In this document: positions 19,303-28,455 of the stretch, in pieces
Numbering within the stretch: position 1 is the first letter of the stretch
Layout: every line of letters starts with the position of its first letter
Assembly (NCBI GenBank): GCA_050942875.1
Contig: JBMNOD010000032.1
Coordinates: 1 to 37,327, forward strand
DNA length: 37,327 nt
Origin: JAAZAI01 sp050942875
GTDB taxonomy: Bacteria > Verrucomicrobiota > Kiritimatiellia > RFP12 > UBA3636
Direction of reading: 5' to 3'
Program-made: the position numbers and the translations under genes
The notes under the pieces: generated by a model
Database searches by the model: none
The model's input: the letters and a program-made list of their open reading frames with translations, nothing else
What the model was told of the DNA's origin: nothing

Positions 19303-22300
19303 ATGAGACGTCCTCCCCCCCTTCTTTCCATCTTGGCCTTCTTCGTTCTTTTTGCCGCTGCGCAAACGCCCGCCTCCTATGTCTGGCTTGAGGGCGAGTC
19401 CGGTCAGGCCAACGTCCCCGTCAACAATGCCGGTTGGGGCAATGCCGAGCTTCTCTCCCAGGGCAAGTGGATGCAGGTGCTCGTGGAGGCCGACAAGGTC
19501 GGCTCCGTCGTCCCTGAAGATGGCGCGGTCATCCGCCACCCCTTTTCCCTTGATGCGGCGGGGTCTTACGAAGTCTGGGGGCGCATTGGCTACGAGTTCG
19601 CTCGCTCGCCGTTCGAATGGCGTCTTGACGATGGCGAGTGGGGGGGCGTCTCGCCCGAGGATCTCACGACAGACCTGATGCCCATCGACTTCTGGTGCGA
19701 GGTCGCCTGGCTGAAGCTTGGCGACGCGACCCTTGCCGCCGGCGAGCATGCGCTGGAAATCCGCCTGCCACGGCCGACGAAGGCCGACGGCGGGTTCGAG
19801 CGCATCCTCTTCGCTTGCGATGCAATTTGCATCGCCGCGCCGCCGTTCCGTCCGAACGGCCGGTTCAAGCCGGATGAAAGCGGACGCGACGCTGAAGACG
19901 AGGCCGCATCGAAGCACGTCTTCCAGCTCCCCGAGTCCGCCGATGCGGCACGCGCGACCGTCGCGCTCAAGGGCGTCTGGGAAATCGCGCGCGACGACGA
20001 GCAGACGCCCGGCGACGTCGCCGAGCCGATCAAGGCCCTGCCGCGCAACCCCGTTTTCCGCGCCATTGCCGTGCCGGGCGACAAGGGCGCGCTGCGCAAG
20101 GATCTCGAGTTTGCCCATCGCGTCTGGTACCGCACGCGCGTCCACGTCCCGGCGTCGATGGCGGGCCGATCCTTCCAGATCGAGTTCCCGCTCAACAACC
20201 TCAACACGACCGTTTACGTCAACGGCCGTTGCTGCGGCTTTGAAAAGAATCCCTTCTGCCGCTTCGCCATCGACGTCACCGCCGCGGTCAAGCCCGGCCG
20301 GGACAATGAAATCCTCGTCGGCATTCGCGACGCCTGGTACGGGCGCAGCGCAGACCCTGAGAACCCGATGAAGCTGCGCAAGACCTTCAACCTCCCGCGC
20401 AAACTGCTCAGCAACGGCTTCCAGGACCTCGACTACCCGGTGTGGAACTGCCCCCAGTCCGGCATTCTGGCCACGCCCGTCTTCCATGCCGCCGGCCCCG
20501 TCTACGCCGCCGACGTCTTCGTCAAGCCCTCGGTCGCGCGCCAGTCGCTGGATGCCGACATCACGCTCCGCAACACCGCCGCTGCCACACGATCCCTCGC
20601 GATCCTTCTCGAAGCCGTGGACCCTGCCACGGGCGCGGTCGCGGCCAAGTCCGCGCCGAAGGCCGTTGCCCTGGCGCCAAACGAATCCAAGACCGTCCCC
20701 GCCGCCATCGCCTGGGCGTCGCCGAAGCTCTGGTGGCCGGACAGCCCGACGCTCTACGCGCTGCGCACCACGGTGCTGGAAAACGGGCGCGTCCTTGACA
20801 TCTGCGAAACGCCTTTCGGCTTCCGCGAATGGACCATTCGCGGCACGCAGTTTCTGCTCAACGGCGTCCCGTGGCGGATGTGGTCGGACTTGAGCCCTTC
20901 CGGCGCGACGCCCGAGCTCTGGGCCGAGAACTACCACGTCCGCAACCAGCGCGCCTATCGCTTCTCCACGGCCGGGCAGGCTTCGCACAATCCGCTTTGG
21001 CTTGATCTCGAACCGCACGAGGCGCTTGCCTTCTTCGATGCGAACGGCATTGTCGTGCGCCGCAACTCCACGCTCGATGGCGAGATGATCGGCTACCAGT
21101 TCCGCGAGAACGACCCGGCCATCATCGAGCGCCAAGGCGGCTCGACGCTCAAGCTCGCGCTCATGAAGAACTGGCGCGACCAGTGCGTCGCGCAGGTCAA
21201 AGGCGAGCGCAACCACCCGTCCATCCAAATCTGGACGATCGAGAACGAGTTTGCCTACATCAACCTCATCAACCTGCTCGGCGACTCCGCCGACATGGAC
21301 GCCTACGAGGCCGAGATCAAGAAGACGCACGACGCCGTCATGGCCGTTGATCCGACCCGCAGCGTCATGATCGACGGCGGCGGCGCGCTCAAGGACAACT
21401 CGCTCGGCGTCCACGGCGACCACTACGTCGCCACGCTTGACACGCGCTACCCCGATCTCGCCTACGAGGCGTTCCCCGAAGGCGGCGGACGCGGCCGCTG
21501 GACGTGGGACGCGCAACGCCCGCGCTATCTTGGCGAGGATTTCTACGCGGCCGGCATCCAGCCCGCCGAATTCGCCCCGTGGGGCGGCGAAGCCTCCTTC
21601 CAAGGCCAGGCCGCCGCGCGCGACGCGGTCGGCCTCTGCACGCGGATGCTCAACGAAGGCTATCGCTGGGGCGGGCACTATGCCGCCTGGACGTTCTGGA
21701 TCGGCGCCGACGGCGGCCCCCGCCAATGGGACGCCTACGCCCCGCGCGCCGTCTTCTGCCGCCAGTGGGACTGGACCTTTGGCTCCGGCCAGCAAATCAC
21801 GCGCACCTTCGGCGTCTTCAACGACACGCGCCACGCCGAGCCCCTGACGTTCACCCGCACGCTTTCCGTCGGCGGAAAGGACGCCTACACGAAGCGCAGC
21901 GTCCATCATGTCGCGCCCGGCGCCTCCGAGAAGTTCGACGAGACGATCGCGCTGCCCGCCGTCGCCGCCCGTGCGGAAGGCGTGCTGACGCTTGAGCTTG
22001 CCGCCGCGGATCGCCAGGTCTTCCGCGCGGAGAAGGCGGTGTCGATTCTGCCTCCGCCGTCGCTGCGCACGCCTGCTCCCGCCGGCTCCATCGCCGTGTT
22101 CGATCCGCACAATGCCGTTGCACCGACGCTTTCGAAAATGAGCGTGCCTTTCGTCCGCGTCGCTTCGCTCGCGAACCTTCCCGCCGCCAAGGTGCTGCTC
22201 GTCGGGCCGGACGCGCTGACGCCGGCCGACAGCACGTCCTCCGCGCTTGCGGCCCATGCCGCCGCCGGTCGCGCCGTCGTCGTGCTTGACCAGACGCATC

Positions 22301-24357
22301 CGCTCAAGTACCAGGCGCTGCCCGCGGAGATGGAGACGGTCTCGACAAGCACGGCGCCCTGGGCCGCCAGCGGCAACACGGGGTTCATCGAAGACGGCGC
22401 TCACCCGGTCTTCGCCGGGCTTGCGAACAAGGATTTCTTCACGTGGGGCGGCGCCGATGGGCCGATGTACCGCAATGCCTACGTCAAGCCCGAGAAGGGC
22501 GGTCGGAGCCTCCTGCAGGTCGGCCCGCGCCTTGGCAACACGGCGCTCGTCGAGGTGCCTGTCGGCAAGGGCGTGCTCCTGCTCTGCCAGCTCGCGATCG
22601 GCGGGCGGCTCGAGAGCAACGCCACGGCGCAGCAGATCCTGCTGAACCTGCTCGCCACCGGTCTCACGCACAAGCAGGAGTTCGCCGCCGTCGCCGCCGT
22701 CTTGGCGGACGACGATCTGGCGCAGGCGCTCGACGGCATCGGCCTGCGCCATTCGCGCGCCGCGGATCCGCTCGCGGCGATTTCGGATCCCGGCATTAAA
22801 ATCGCCGTCGTCTCCGCGACGCCGACGCATCTCGCGGCGCTCGCCAACGCCATGCCCCAAGTCCAGGCGTTTTGGGCGCGCGGCGGCACGATCCTCTTCC
22901 ACGGCCTCGCCCCCGAAGGCCTCGCCGACTACAACCGGATCGTGGGCGCGGAGCATCTGATCCGCCCCTTCCGCCGCGAGCGCGTGGTGCTTCCCGCCGT
23001 TCGCGATCCGCTCACCGCCGGGCTCTCCAATGTCGATGTCGTGATGTTTTCCGGCAAGCGCATCTTCGGTTTCCGCGCCGACGAGTACACGGTTGACGAC
23101 GCCTTCACGCACATCGTCGACCTGGACGACATCGCCCCCTTCGCCACGAGCGACTTCCATTCCTACGGGCAGATCATCAACGGCTTCATCGGGGCGGACG
23201 GGTGGCCGCTGATCATCGACTACCCGTTGCCCGAACCCGGGCAGCGTGCGCCGATCGTCGTCAAGCTGCCGCGAGAGGAGACGGTCGTGGAGATCGTCTA
23301 CGATTCGTCGGTGAACTACAACCCCACGACCCGGCTCGCGGTGCGCTTCGACGGCGGCGAGCCGATCGAGTTTCCCATCACGCCCGACGGCGCGGCCTGC
23401 GTTCTGCCGATCGACCCGCCGCGGCGCGCCCGCGAGGTTTCGCTGGAGCCGTGCGCGTGGGACATCTCGCCGGACAAGGCCCGCAACCACGGCATCGACA
23501 ACATCTGGATCCGCGTCGCCCGCGATGCGGCGTTCCGCGACACGGTTCGTCCGATGCTCAACATCGGCGGGCTCGTGCGCTACGTCAAGGGCCCCGGCGG
23601 CGTGGTGCTCTGCAACCTCAAGTTCCAGGAGCACGAGGCCGTGCCGCTCAACAAGACGAAGAAACGGACGATCCTCGCCACGGTGCTGCGCAACCTCAAG
23701 GCGCCTTTCGACGAAGGCGGCTCGGTGATCGTGGGCACGCCGCTTGCGTTCGCGCCGGTGGACATCCACACGAAGGCGACGACGTTCAAGGACGAGAAGG
23801 GCTGGTTCGGCGACCGCGCGCGCACGTTTGCGGCGCTCCCCGCCGGGCGCGGCAAATACGCCGGCGTGGAATTCGACGTGTACGAGATGCCGACGTCGCC
23901 CACGCCCCAGGTGCTCATGCTTCGCGGCGACGGCGCCCCCGGCGATCTCCCCGAGCGGATCGCCGGCATTCCGGTGAACCGGAAGGCCGATGCGCTCTTC
24001 TTCCTCCACACCGCGACGTTGGCGAAACGGATGTCCGCGCACGAACGGGCGGAGCGCAAGAGCTTCGTCCTGTTCAACTACGTCGTGAACTACGCCGACG
24101 GGCAGAAGGTCGAGATTCCGATCCGCGCGGAGCTGGACATCGAGCACTACGTGCAGAAGACGCCTGCGGCGATTCCCGGCGCGCAGCTTGGCTGGACGGC
24201 TCCGTACGACGGCGGCGGCGAGCATGCGGCGGCCTACGCCAAGCAGTGGAACAACCCGCGTCCGGACGTCGAGATCGTCTCGGTGGACATGATCCCCGTC
24301 GATCCGTCGCGCGGCGCCCCCGTTCTTCTCGCGCTTACCGCCGCCACGGCGAAGTAG
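19303..24357 (+). CDS. giant secreted GH2-type glycoside hydrolase-like protein
   Basis: The product is 1684 residues from ATG 19303 (AGGA 8 nt upstream). A signal peptide (residues 1-20, LLSILAFFVLFAAA) leads to a galactose-binding-like domain (about 22-190). Next come a GH2 sugar-binding jelly roll (about 215-390), an Ig-like domain (about 400-510) and a TIM barrel. The barrel has the GH2 acid/base signature (RNHPSIQIWTIENE, Glu649) and a candidate nucleophile in RYLGEDFY (Glu745). The last about 800 residues hold Ig-like and Rossmann/amidotransferase-like segments, the latter repeated (GTILFHGLAPEGLADY; GGVVLCNLKFQ), as seen behind some beta-galactosidase domains. It likely removes a beta-linked sugar outside the cytoplasm. 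Substrate is unknown. It stands alone behind its own promoter. Confidence 0.8.
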   Translation: MRRPPPLLSILAFFVLFAAAQTPASYVWLEGESGQANVPVNNAGWGNAELLSQGKWMQVLVEADKVGSVVPEDGAVIRHPFSLDAAGSYEVWGRIGYEFARSPFEWRLDDGEWGGVSPEDLTTDLMPIDFWCEVAWLKLGDATLAAGEHALEIRLPRPTKADGGFERILFACDAICIAAPPFRPNGRFKPDESGRDAEDEAASKHVFQLPESADAARATVALKGVWEIARDDEQTPGDVAEPIKALPRNPVFRAIAVPGDKGALRKDLEFAHRVWYRTRVHVPASMAGRSFQIEFPLNNLNTTVYVNGRCCGFEKNPFCRFAIDVTAAVKPGRDNEILVGIRDAWYGRSADPENPMKLRKTFNLPRKLLSNGFQDLDYPVWNCPQSGILATPVFHAAGPVYAADVFVKPSVARQSLDADITLRNTAAATRSLAILLEAVDPATGAVAAKSAPKAVALAPNESKTVPAAIAWASPKLWWPDSPTLYALRTTVLENGRVLDICETPFGFREWTIRGTQFLLNGVPWRMWSDLSPSGATPELWAENYHVRNQRAYRFSTAGQASHNPLWLDLEPHEALAFFDANGIVVRRNSTLDGEMIGYQFRENDPAIIERQGGSTLKLALMKNWRDQCVAQVKGERNHPSIQIWTIENEFAYINLINLLGDSADMDAYEAEIKKTHDAVMAVDPTRSVMIDGGGALKDNSLGVHGDHYVATLDTRYPDLAYEAFPEGGGRGRWTWDAQRPRYLGEDFYAAGIQPAEFAPWGGEASFQGQAAARDAVGLCTRMLNEGYRWGGHYAAWTFWIGADGGPRQWDAYAPRAVFCRQWDWTFGSGQQITRTFGVFNDTRHAEPLTFTRTLSVGGKDAYTKRSVHHVAPGASEKFDETIALPAVAARAEGVLTLELAAADRQVFRAEKAVSILPPPSLRTPAPAGSIAVFDPHNAVAPTLSKMSVPFVRVASLANLPAAKVLLVGPDALTPADSTSSALAAHAAAGRAVVVLDQTHPLKYQALPAEMETVSTSTAPWAASGNTGFIEDGAHPVFAGLANKDFFTWGGADGPMYRNAYVKPEKGGRSLLQVGPRLGNTALVEVPVGKGVLLLCQLAIGGRLESNATAQQILLNLLATGLTHKQEFAAVAAVLADDDLAQALDGIGLRHSRAADPLAAISDPGIKIAVVSATPTHLAALANAMPQVQAFWARGGTILFHGLAPEGLADYNRIVGAEHLIRPFRRERVVLPAVRDPLTAGLSNVDVVMFSGKRIFGFRADEYTVDDAFTHIVDLDDIAPFATSDFHSYGQIINGFIGADGWPLIIDYPLPEPGQRAPIVVKLPREETVVEIVYDSSVNYNPTTRLAVRFDGGEPIEFPITPDGAACVLPIDPPRRAREVSLEPCAWDISPDKARNHGIDNIWIRVARDAAFRDTVRPMLNIGGLVRYVKGPGGVVLCNLKFQEHEAVPLNKTKKRTILATVLRNLKAPFDEGGSVIVGTPLAFAPVDIHTKATTFKDEKGWFGDRARTFAALPAGRGKYAGVEFDVYEMPTSPTPQVLMLRGDGAPGDLPERIAGIPVNRKADALFFLHTATLAKRMSAHERAERKSFVLFNYVVNYADGQKVEIPIRAELDIEHYVQKTPAAIPGAQLGWTAPYDGGGEHAAAYAKQWNNPRPDVEIVSVDMIPVDPSRGAPVLLALTAATAK

Positions 24358-24361
24358 CCGT

Positions 24362-24402
24362 CATGGTTCGGTCGTCTGGAGCTTCCCGGCGGCCGAACCA
24401 TG
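24362..24402. terminator. bidirectional terminator hairpin between convergent genes
   Basis: CATGGTTCGG (24362-24371) is the exact reverse complement of CCGAACCATG (24393-24402), with a 21-nt loop. It sits in the 60-bp gap between the GH2-type stop (24357) and the xer stop (24418), where it can serve both strands. No U-run follows, so termination efficiency is uncertain. Confidence 0.6.
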
Positions 24403-24417
24403 CCGCAGGGACACGAA

Positions 24418-25401
24418 TCAAGCGCGGGGGTGGGCGCCGTGATAGGCGCGGCGGAGATGATCGACGGAGATGTGGGTGTAGATTTGCGTGGTCGAGAGGC
24501 TCACATGGCCGAGAAGTTCCTGCACGACGCGGAGCTCCGCGCCGGCGTCGAGCAGGTGCGTGGCGAATGAATGACGCAAGGCATGTGGCGAATGGTCGCC
24601 GGGAATGCCTGCATTCGCAAGGCATTTCGTCATGAGGCGCTGTATTGAGCGCGGAGTGAGGCGTCCGCCTTGCCAGTTGCGGAACAAGGGTTCTTCAGGC
24701 GCGCGACTGGCGCCGCCCCAGACGCGCGCCGCGCCGTCGAGCATGCGGTCCAGGGCGGCGAGGGCGGGGCGGCCGAGTGGGCAGAGGCGCTGTTTGCGTC
24801 CCTTGCCAAGAACAGTGACGAACGCCTGGGCGAAATCGACGTCGCCGATGCGAAGCTGCGCCGCTTCGCCGACACGGGCGCCCGTGCTGTACAGAAGCTC
24901 GAGCACGGCAGAATCGCGCAACGCCAGATAACGCTCAAGCAGGCGCTTGGCATCGGCCGGACCGTCTTCAAAATCAGCGGGCGGCGTCGTCTTTTCAAGA
25001 AGCGTCTCCACGTCGCGCAGCGAGAGCACGTCGGGCAGTTCGCGACGCAGCTTGGGGCCGCGCAGCCCGGCAAAGGGGTTCTCGCGCAGATGGCCTTCGC
25101 GAATCAGGAAGCGGTAGAAGGCGCGCAGCGCGGAGAGCTTGCGGCGAACCGTTGCGGGCTCGGCTTCGGCGCGGGCGAGCGCGACGAAGAAGGCGCGCGC
25201 CGCATTGCGGTTGACGCCAATCCAGTCGAAGGGCGGGCGGGAATCGGGCCCGAAGACGAAGCGGGCGAACTGGCCGAGGTCGCGTTGGTAGCCCAGGCGC
25301 GTATTCGGCGAGTCGTTGCGCTCCGTCGCCAAATGGCGGACGAAGGCATCGACAAGCGGATCGCCCGCGAGGTGCTGGATGAACGACGGTTCCGGCTGCA
25401 T
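24418..25401 (-). CDS. XerC/XerD-type tyrosine recombinase
   Basis: The 327-residue protein has an N-terminal SAM-like core-binding domain (VDAFVRHLATERNDSPNTR) and a C-terminal catalytic domain. The expected residues are visible: Arg in STGARVGEA, Lys in LGKGRKQR, HALRHSFATHLL (HxxR), His in LLGHVSLS and Tyr in TTQIYTH. Length fits XerC/XerD, which resolve chromosome dimers at dif; an integrase role is less likely because no phage or island genes are present. Start ATG 25401 has AGGAG 8 nt before it (25410-25414). Whether it is XerC or XerD cannot be decided by eye. Confidence 0.92.
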   Translation of the reverse strand: MQPEPSFIQHLAGDPLVDAFVRHLATERNDSPNTRLGYQRDLGQFARFVFGPDSRPPFDWIGVNRNAARAFFVALARAEAEPATVRRKLSALRAFYRFLIREGHLRENPFAGLRGPKLRRELPDVLSLRDVETLLEKTTPPADFEDGPADAKRLLERYLALRDSAVLELLYSTGARVGEAAQLRIGDVDFAQAFVTVLGKGRKQRLCPLGRPALAALDRMLDGAARVWGGASRAPEEPLFRNWQGGRLTPRSIQRLMTKCLANAGIPGDHSPHALRHSFATHLLDAGAELRVVQELLGHVSLSTTQIYTHISVDHLRRAYHGAHPRA

Positions 25402-25573
25402 GGCGGCGTCTCCTGGGGGAATCTGAAAGCAGGTTGCTCCAACCAATGGGGGAGGGGGATTTGTTGGCGGATTATAGGGAAAGGCGTTTTGGAAAGCAAG
25501 GAAGCATTGAAAAGGGGATTTTAGATTTGTGATTTGTGATTTGGCCGTGGCGGCTTCGCCGAGTGGTTTTTAC

Positions 25574-25598
25574 TACGAAATACACGAAATACACGAAA
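25574..25598. repeat. TACACGAAA tandem repeat
   Basis: TACGAAA is followed by two exact TACACGAAA units. Too short for CRISPR or VNTR classes; part of the repeat mosaic in this gap. Confidence 0.6.
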
Positions 25599-25632
25599 GG
25601 GAGGTGGCGCGGCGTCGGTGGCGCAGTCTTGG

Positions 25633-25657
25633 ACAAGATTACAAGATTGACAAGATT
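25633..25657 (+). repeat. triple 8-mer repeat, left arm of an inverted repeat
   Basis: Three ACAAGATT units with spacings 0 and 1 nt. The right arm (25744-25768) has the same layout on the other strand. A single ACAAGATT also occurs at 25723-25730. Confidence 0.8.
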
Positions 25658-25681
25658 CTTGGAGAATGGAGCCGTGACGAC

Positions 25682-25718
25682 ACTAGCCCCTAGCGACTAG
25701 CCCCTGCCGCGAAGCGGC
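25682..25718. repeat. ACTAGCCCCT direct repeat plus small hairpin
   Basis: ACTAGCCCCT occurs at 25682-25691 and 25696-25705 and is followed at once by a hairpin GCCGC-GAA-GCGGC (25706-25718). Confidence 0.55.
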
Positions 25719-25743
25719 TTAGACAAGATTCTCTGGGTAGTCC

Positions 25744-25768
25744 AATCCTGTAAATCCTGTAATCCTGT
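25744..25768 (-). repeat. triple 8-mer repeat, right arm of an inverted repeat
   Basis: On the minus strand this reads as three ACAGGATT units with spacings 0 and 1 nt, exactly the layout of the left arm. Every unit differs from the left arm by one base at position 4 (G for A), which leaves a G-U pair in minus-strand RNA. Confidence 0.8.
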
Positions 25769-25781
25769 CTAAAAACGGGGT

Positions 25782-25796
25782 CTGGGGTGCCCCCAG
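25782..25796 (-). terminator. hairpin terminator downstream of prc
   Basis: On the minus strand CTGGGG-GCA-CCCCAG forms a 6-bp stem and is followed 6 nt later by TTTTT. It lies about 56 nt beyond the prc stop codon. Confidence 0.45.
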
Positions 25797-25851
25797 CCTG
25801 AACTCCTCACTCCTCACTAAACAACGGGGTCTTGGGCGCGGCGGCGGCCGG

Positions 25852-28455
25852 CTACTGGAAGAAGAAGTTGAGGAAGTCGTAAGGCGATTCCTGCGCGTGC
25901 AGGTTGCGCGGCGGGCCGTGGAGGTCGATGAGATCGACGAGGATGTTGAGGCTTTCATCGAGAACCACGTCCGACTGCCGCGCCTTGCGTTCGCGTTCGG
26001 CCTTCGTCTTCGGGCGATCCTCTTCGCGGTCGCCGCCGACGGGATCGAGCGAGCCGGATTCATCGACGGGCGTTTCGAGCGAGAGTTCGCGGCTGAGCGC
26101 TTCGTCCTCCTGTGCGCGCTGGAGCCGCTTCTCGAAGTTGAGGGAGACGACGCGGTTGGTGCTGAAGGCGCCGAAGCGTTCGAGGAGCTGGATGTGCTTC
26201 TGCCAGCGTTCGTTCGTCGCGAGACGCTCCGCCGAGCGCTTGGCGAGCAGGGGGATCGTCTCGTCAAGCGTGTCCGTCCGGCGGTAGCGGGCCGGACCGG
26301 TGCGCGTCCAGGGCATGGCGTTGGGCAGTTTGTCCTCGCCGAGTTCGCTGTAGTATTCGAATACGGAAGGCAGGCGGATGTCGGAGGAGACGCCGCGCAT
26401 TTGAGTGGAGCTGCCCGTGACACGGTAGAAGGAGGCGGTGGTGGCCTTGATGGAGCCGTTGTTGCCGCCGCCGCGCATGGGCACGAGCGTCTGGACGGTG
26501 CCTTTGCCGTGCGAATGCGAATCGCCGACGATGACGGCGCGGCCGTAGTCCTGGAGCGCGCCGGCGACGATCTCCGAGGCGGAGGCGCTGATGCGGTCGA
26601 TCAGCACCACCATCGGCTTGGTGAAGGCAATGGCGGGATCGTTGTCGTTGAGGGTGATCGTGCGGCGCGTTTCGCGAACCTGGACGACGGGGCCGGATCT
26701 GAAAAAGAGGCCGGCAAGATAGATGGACTCGGGCAGGGAGCCGCCGCCGTTGCCGCGCAGGTCGAAGACGAGGCCTTCGACGTTCTCGGCGTTCAGTTCG
26801 GAGACGAGGCGGGCGACGTCGAGCGTGGCGCTGCGCTGCGTGGCGTCGGGATCGGCGCCGAGCTTCATGCTCGAATAGAACGTCGGCAGCTTGATGTAGC
26901 CCAGTTTGCGCGTTTCGCCATCGGGTCCCGTGACGGTTTCGATGCGCGAGGTGGCGGCCTGCTCCTCAAGCTTGATTTCGTCGCGCACGAGCACGACGGT
27001 CTTGATCGCATTGGCGTCGTTCGCGGGAATGACCTGGAGGCGCACGGTGCTGCCCTTCGGGCCGCGGATCAGGCGCACGGCCTTGTAAAGCGGCCAGTGG
27101 CGGATGTCGACGAATTCCTCGTCGCCCTGCGCGACGGCGATGATCTTGTCGCCGGGGACGAGGCGGGTCTCCGACGTGTCGCGCTCGGCGGGGCTGCCGG
27201 GGATGATCTCGACGATCTTGGCCGTGCCGTCGTCGGTCTGGAGCGTGGCGCCGATGCCTTGCAGCGAGAGCTGCATGTCGATGCCGAAGTCCTCTTGCGC
27301 AACGGGCGAGAGATAGGCGGAGTGGGGGTCGTATGAGGTGGTCACCGCATTGAAGAAACGGCTCAGATAGTATTCCTGGTCGCTGTCCATGAGGATGGAC
27401 TCGTATTGGGTGCAGTTCTTGACCGTCTTTTCGATGGCGTCGGCGCGAGCTTCCTCGGCGGTCTTGATGCCCCGGCGGGCCGAAAAGAAGCTGGCGATGA
27501 GATTGTCGAGGCGGGTCGTCGGCGCCGTCGGAACCACTTCTTCTTCATCTTCCATGTTGCCGTCGTCGTTTTCCTCTCGGGAAGATCCGGTTGCGTCGAC
27601 AGGTGCGTCGGCTTCAACGACGTCGTTGGTTGCCTGTTGGGGCGACGGGCACAGCGCCTCCCGAAACGCAATGCGCTGCGCGACGTTGGTGGGTGTCGAG
27701 GGGAGGGCGGCCAGCGCATCGTCAAGGCGTTGGAGTTCGGCGGCAAGCGCGGACTCTGCCACGTCGTCCGCCGAGGCGTCGGGATCGTGAAGGCAGCGGG
27801 CGATGTCGATGCGCAGTTTCGCGGCCCTGGCAATGTTCTTGTCGCTGGCGATGCGAGCGGAGACCTGGTGGGCGATGAGCGAATTGAGAATGCGGTCGAG
27901 CCAGAGCGCGTCCATTTCCTCGGCATCCGCCGGCCAGGGAAGATCCTTGCGGTTGAGGGCGAAGGTGCCATCGCCGGCGTAGTCGAAGGCATTGGTCGCG
28001 TTGGCCTGGACGAAGGCCGCGCGATCGCGAACCCGCTCCCGGAAGCGCTCGAACACGTCCTTGGCGAACGACACCTCGCCAGCGCGCATCCACTGCGGGA
28101 GCAACGTCTTGGCGTGCTCGAATTCGTCGATGTCGGATTGGAGGAAGAACATCCGCTCGTAGTCGAGGGAATTGAGGTAGTTCGTCCAGGCGACGGCCGA
28201 CATGGCGGCATCGAAGGGCTGGTGAAGAAGGTGGATTTCCGGCAGGTCGTTCACAAGAAGCCGCGCGACCGTCGAGGCGGTTTGAAGGGATGCGTCGGTG
28301 TCGGCTGCGGTCTCCCCGCCGTAGTAGTCGGCTGCGGCACCGTTTTGCGCCAGAGAACCGCTGAGCGCTTTGCAGCAGTCAATGGCGGCGATCGAGGCGA
28401 GTCCGCCCAGGATGAGGATCATCCAAGCGGTCTGGAATTTGGGACGGCGTTTCAT
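25852..28455 (-). CDS. prc: tail-specific protease Prc (peptidase S41), carboxy-terminal processing
   Basis: The 867-residue protein begins with a signal peptide or membrane anchor (residues 11-27, WMILILGGLASIAAIDC). The Tsp N-terminal domain follows (VNDLPEIHLLHQ, DYERMFFLQSDIDEFE). A PDZ domain (about 375-470, LQGIGATLQTDDG) precedes the S41 catalytic core. The core has Ser625 in DRISASASE, Asp636 and Lys650 in HGKGTVQ, at the spacing of the E. coli Prc dyad. The C-terminal part is the helical DUF3340-type tail. Such periplasmic proteases trim C-termini of envelope proteins. It is longer than E. coli Prc, mainly through an acidic Glu/Asp stretch at about 285-310. Its ATG overlaps the topA stop by 4 nt. 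Confidence 0.93.
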   Translation of the reverse strand: MKRRPKFQTAWMILILGGLASIAAIDCCKALSGSLAQNGAAADYYGGETAADTDASLQTASTVARLLVNDLPEIHLLHQPFDAAMSAVAWTNYLNSLDYERMFFLQSDIDEFEHAKTLLPQWMRAGEVSFAKDVFERFRERVRDRAAFVQANATNAFDYAGDGTFALNRKDLPWPADAEEMDALWLDRILNSLIAHQVSARIASDKNIARAAKLRIDIARCLHDPDASADDVAESALAAELQRLDDALAALPSTPTNVAQRIAFREALCPSPQQATNDVVEADAPVDATGSSREENDDGNMEDEEEVVPTAPTTRLDNLIASFFSARRGIKTAEEARADAIEKTVKNCTQYESILMDSDQEYYLSRFFNAVTTSYDPHSAYLSPVAQEDFGIDMQLSLQGIGATLQTDDGTAKIVEIIPGSPAERDTSETRLVPGDKIIAVAQGDEEFVDIRHWPLYKAVRLIRGPKGSTVRLQVIPANDANAIKTVVLVRDEIKLEEQAATSRIETVTGPDGETRKLGYIKLPTFYSSMKLGADPDATQRSATLDVARLVSELNAENVEGLVFDLRGNGGGSLPESIYLAGLFFRSGPVVQVRETRRTITLNDNDPAIAFTKPMVVLIDRISASASEIVAGALQDYGRAVIVGDSHSHGKGTVQTLVPMRGGGNNGSIKATTASFYRVTGSSTQMRGVSSDIRLPSVFEYYSELGEDKLPNAMPWTRTGPARYRRTDTLDETIPLLAKRSAERLATNERWQKHIQLLERFGAFSTNRVVSLNFEKRLQRAQEDEALSRELSLETPVDESGSLDPVGGDREEDRPKTKAERERKARQSDVVLDESLNILVDLIDLHGPPRNLHAQESPYDFLNFFFQ

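Larger units (their letters stand above)
25402..25851. other. 450-bp intergenic region made of short repeats
   Basis: No gene is supported here. From right to left it contains a hairpin next to the prc end, an inverted triple repeat, a direct repeat with a small hairpin, a CACGAAA-type tandem repeat, and a GATTTGT repeat (25524-25541). It is the 3' region of prc and the upstream region of xer, both minus strand, so any RNA from it would be read leftwards. Confidence 0.7.

Noticed and set aside
24418..25401. The tyrosine recombinase as integrase of a mobile island.
   Set aside because: No tRNA, att repeats, phage or transfer genes lie nearby, and length and motifs match housekeeping XerC/D.
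25574..25598. Possible CRISPR-like repeat.
   Set aside because: Units are 9 nt without spacers and no cas gene is present.
25897..27336. Plus-strand frame of 479 codons inside prc.
   Set aside because: Antisense to conserved Prc catalytic sequence; no family features.
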